Shown piece by piece: positions 62,295-64,000 of a DNA stretch of 64,000 bases. The translations under genes and the position numbers were made by a program. Position 1 is the first letter of the stretch, and every line of letters begins with the position of its first letter. This stretch comes from Stutzerimonas stutzeri (GTDB taxonomy: Bacteria > Pseudomonadota > Gammaproteobacteria > Pseudomonadales > Pseudomonadaceae): positions 1-64,000 of the forward strand of contig NZ_JAMOHZ010000010.1 of NCBI RefSeq assembly GCF_024448715.1. The letters are read 5' to 3'. The notes beneath the pieces were generated by a model that did not search any database, was not told where the DNA came from, and saw only the letters and a list, made by a program, of their open reading frames with translations.

Positions 62295-62912
62295 TTAGCG
62301 CATGCCGCGCTCAACGGCGGATAGACTGACCTGGAAGGCCTCACGAGCAAAATTAGTCTCCATATAGTCGAGCAGCGGTTTGGCCGCCCGTGGCAACTCT
62401 ATTCCGAGTCTGGGCAAACGCCACAGGATGGGCAACAGACAGCAATCTACCAGACTGATCTCGTCGCTCATGAAGAAAAGTTTTTCGGCGAACACTGGTG
62501 AGACCCCCGTGAGGCTCTCACGCAACTCCTTGCGTGCCTGAGCCCGCACCGCGTCGGCAGTACGGCGATCAGCGATTTGATCCACCAGTGCGCACCAATC
62601 CCGCTGAATTCGATGCACCAGAAGTCGCGTATTTGCCCTGCCCACCGGATAGACAGGAAGCAACGGCGGGTGCGGATAACGCTCTTCCAGATACTCAGTG
62701 ATCACATTAGGCTCGTACAGCGCCAGATCACGATCCACCAGCGTAGGCACGCTGGCGTACGGGTTTACCTCGATCAACCTGCCCGGGCAATTTGCCGGGT
62801 CGACGTCAATTATCTCGACGCTGACGCCCTTCTCGGCGAGTACATAGCGCACTCGGTGCGAATAATGGTCGGCGGGATCGGAATAGCAGGCCAACCGATT
62901 GGTCGTGGCCAT
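62295..62912 (-). CDS. sspA: Stringent starvation protein A
   Basis: SspA is a GST-fold RNA polymerase-associated protein active in starvation and acid stress. The 205 residues have the N-terminal thioredoxin-like fold ([20 protein letters not shown]) and the PHP-type motif [13 protein letters not shown], without GST catalytic residues. GGAGGG lies 5 bases before the ATG. The petC terminator at 62947-62976 separates it from the cytochrome bc1 operon. Confidence 0.96.
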   Translation of the reverse strand: MATTNRLACYSDPADHYSHRVRYVLAEKGVSVEIIDVDPANCPGRLIEVNPYASVPTLVDRDLALYEPNVITEYLEERYPHPPLLPVYPVGRANTRLLVHRIQRDWCALVDQIADRRTADAVRAQARKELRESLTGVSPVFAEKLFFMSDEISLVDCCLLPILWRLPRLGIELPRAAKPLLDYMETNFAREAFQVSLSAVERGMR

Positions 62913-62946
62913 AGGGTCCCTCCTTTGCTGAATTATCGAATGGCAG

Positions 62947-62976
62947 AAAAACGCGCGCGCCCAGAAGGGCGCGCGC
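62947..62976 (-). terminator. Rho-independent terminator after petC
   Basis: On the minus strand a 10-base GC stem (GCGCGCGCCC / GGGCGCGCGC) with a 4-base loop is followed by TTTTT, 26 bases after the petC stop. Confidence 0.92.
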
Positions 62977-63001
62977 AGAGTACCGCAAAACAGCTAAGGG
63001 G

Positions 63002-63811
63002 TCAGTGGACGTCTTTCCAGTATTCGCGCTTGAGCAAATAGGCGAACACGAAGAAGAACGCCAGGAACAACAGCACGTAGGTACCGATGCGCTGGCTTTC
63101 CAATTTGACCGGGTTGGCCGAGTAAGCCAGGAAGGTCACGAGATTCTTGATCTTCTCGTCGTACTCCGCTTCGGTCAGCTCACCAGTGCCTTTCACGACC
63201 GTCAACACGTGGCAGTCCTCGTGCGTGATCGGGGTGCCGGTGAGTGGATCGAATTGCTTGCGGCCATCTTCAACGACCTGAACCTGCTTGCATGCAACCG
63301 ACTCGCCCTCAGGCAACTTGCTCGGCAGCACCTGACGGCCCTGAAGCGGTGCCAGCACGTGAGGCATGCCCACGTTCGGGAACACGGTATTGTTGACGCC
63401 GTAAGGACGCGTAGGGTCTTCATAGAAGCTACGCAGGTAAGTGTAGAGCCAGTCATTACCACGAACTCGCGCTACCAGCGTCAGGTCCGGCGGAGCCGCA
63501 CCAAACCAGCCTTTGGCATCTGCCGGCTTCATCCCGATCTTCATGTGGTCGCCAATCTTGGCGTCACTGAACACGACCTGGTCCAACATCACTTCCTCTG
63601 GAATGCCCAGATCGGTCGCAACGCGCTCGTAACGCTGATATTGCGCGCTATGGCAACCCATGCAGTAGCTGGCGAAGGTTCTCAAGCCATCCTGCAGCGC
63701 AACCTTGTCGGTCAGGTCGACATCCACTTCATCAAGGTGAACGCCACCGCCAGCGGCAAAACCGAATGCCGGCACCAGTGCAAGAATCAATGCAGCAAAT
63801 TGCTTTTTCAT
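63002..63811 (-). CDS. petC: Cytochrome c1 of the bc1 complex
   Basis: PetC carries electrons from the Rieske protein to soluble cytochrome c. The 269-residue precursor has a signal peptide (LILALVPAFGFAAG), the haem site CMGCH and a C-terminal anchor helix (YVLLFLAFFFVFAYLL). This is a separate cytochrome c1, not a fused cytochrome bc1. The ATG shares its A with the petB stop (TGATG). Confidence 0.96.
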   Translation of the reverse strand: MKKQFAALILALVPAFGFAAGGGVHLDEVDVDLTDKVALQDGLRTFASYCMGCHSAQYQRYERVATDLGIPEEVMLDQVVFSDAKIGDHMKIGMKPADAKGWFGAAPPDLTLVARVRGNDWLYTYLRSFYEDPTRPYGVNNTVFPNVGMPHVLAPLQGRQVLPSKLPEGESVACKQVQVVEDGRKQFDPLTGTPITHEDCHVLTVVKGTGELTEAEYDEKIKNLVTFLAYSANPVKLESQRIGTYVLLFLAFFFVFAYLLKREYWKDVH

Positions 63812-64000
63812 CAGCCAGCCACCCTTTGCGGAACTACTTTGGTCTTCTCGAGCTTGGTGTAGAACGGCATCAGGATGAAGTAACCGAAGTAGATAGCAGT
63901 ACAGATCCGAGATACCAACGTGCGCTCAGGAGTAGGAGCCAACACACCAAGCACGCCGAGGATGACGAAGGAGATGCAGAACAACACCAGCGCGATCTTG
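63811..64000 (-). CDS. petB: Cytochrome b of the bc1 complex, C-terminal end only
   Basis: Translation of the minus strand gives the last 63 residues: two hydrophobic segments (IALVLFCISFVILGVLGVL and ICTAIYFGYFILMPFY) and the tail TKLEKTKVVPQRVAG. This matches the C-terminus of cytochrome b in the petA-petB-petC operon. The gene continues beyond the window. Confidence 0.9.
   Translation of the reverse strand, partial: KIALVLFCISFVILGVLGVLAPTPERTLVSRICTAIYFGYFILMPFYTKLEKTKVVPQRVAG

Overview
The window is a chromosomal segment from a gammaproteobacterium of the Pseudomonas group. Protein sequences, the PrrF small RNA, the hybrid sensor RetS and local gene order all match Pseudomonas closely. 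Several intergenic repeats are of a kind I associate with the P. stutzeri (Stutzerimonas) lineage, but the species call is only moderate. No phage, insertion sequence, plasmid, CRISPR or defence locus is visible. Comparisons with P. aeruginosa gene order and residue numbers below are from memory, not from a search.

Layout. (1) 0-17.1 kb: msrPQ (repair of oxidised periplasmic methionine), pssA, ilvI-ilvH-ilvC, a DUF4124 protein, mrcB with a TPR lipoprotein and yqcC, a fused phosphotransferase-like/P-loop kinase, a methyltransferase, a TfoX C-terminal-domain protein, the cAMP-binding protein gene cbpA, one PrrF iron-responsive sRNA with a Fur box, and a reduced haem-uptake locus (phuW-phuV-phuU only). 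(2) 17.2-31.9 kb: Rieske ferredoxin, dsbD, aroQ, accB-accC, prmA, a zinc-ribbon membrane protein, dusB-fis, purH, purD and retS. (3) 31.9-38.8 kb: a variable-looking stretch with a CYP152-type P450 peroxygenase, two polytopic membrane proteins, an AEC transporter, a lone rmlD, a Rho-N-type small basic protein, a 44-residue Pro/acid-rich protein and a ferritin-like protein. (4) 38.9-56.8 kb: the complete 16-gene division and cell-wall cluster on the minus strand, mraZ-rsmH-ftsL-ftsI-murE-murF-mraY-murD-ftsW-murG-murC-ddlB-ftsQ-ftsA-ftsZ-lpxC, headed by a promoter and three 10-bp MraZ-type boxes. (5) 56.9-64 kb: RNase P RNA, rsmI, lpoA, yraN, gmhA, a dual-BON lipoprotein, sspB-sspA and petC, with the 3' end of petB running off the window.

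How it fits together. Most of the window is housekeeping: peptidoglycan synthesis and division (dcw cluster, mrcB, lpoA), branched-chain amino acids, malonyl-CoA, purines and respiration. Regulation is visible at PrrF/Fur (iron), MraZ boxes (dcw), the dusB-fis promoter (growth rate) and RetS (Gac/Rsm lifestyle switch). Compared with remembered P. aeruginosa order, blocks 1, 2 and 4-5 are distant segments brought together. The joins lie near 17.1 kb and inside 31.9-38.8 kb, and that is where the unusual features are. I did not find a clearly new multi-gene system. The best leads are the P450/membrane-protein/small-protein segment, the stripped-down phu locus beside a single PrrF, a nearly leaderless mrcB transcript, and CbpA's altered nucleotide-binding motif.
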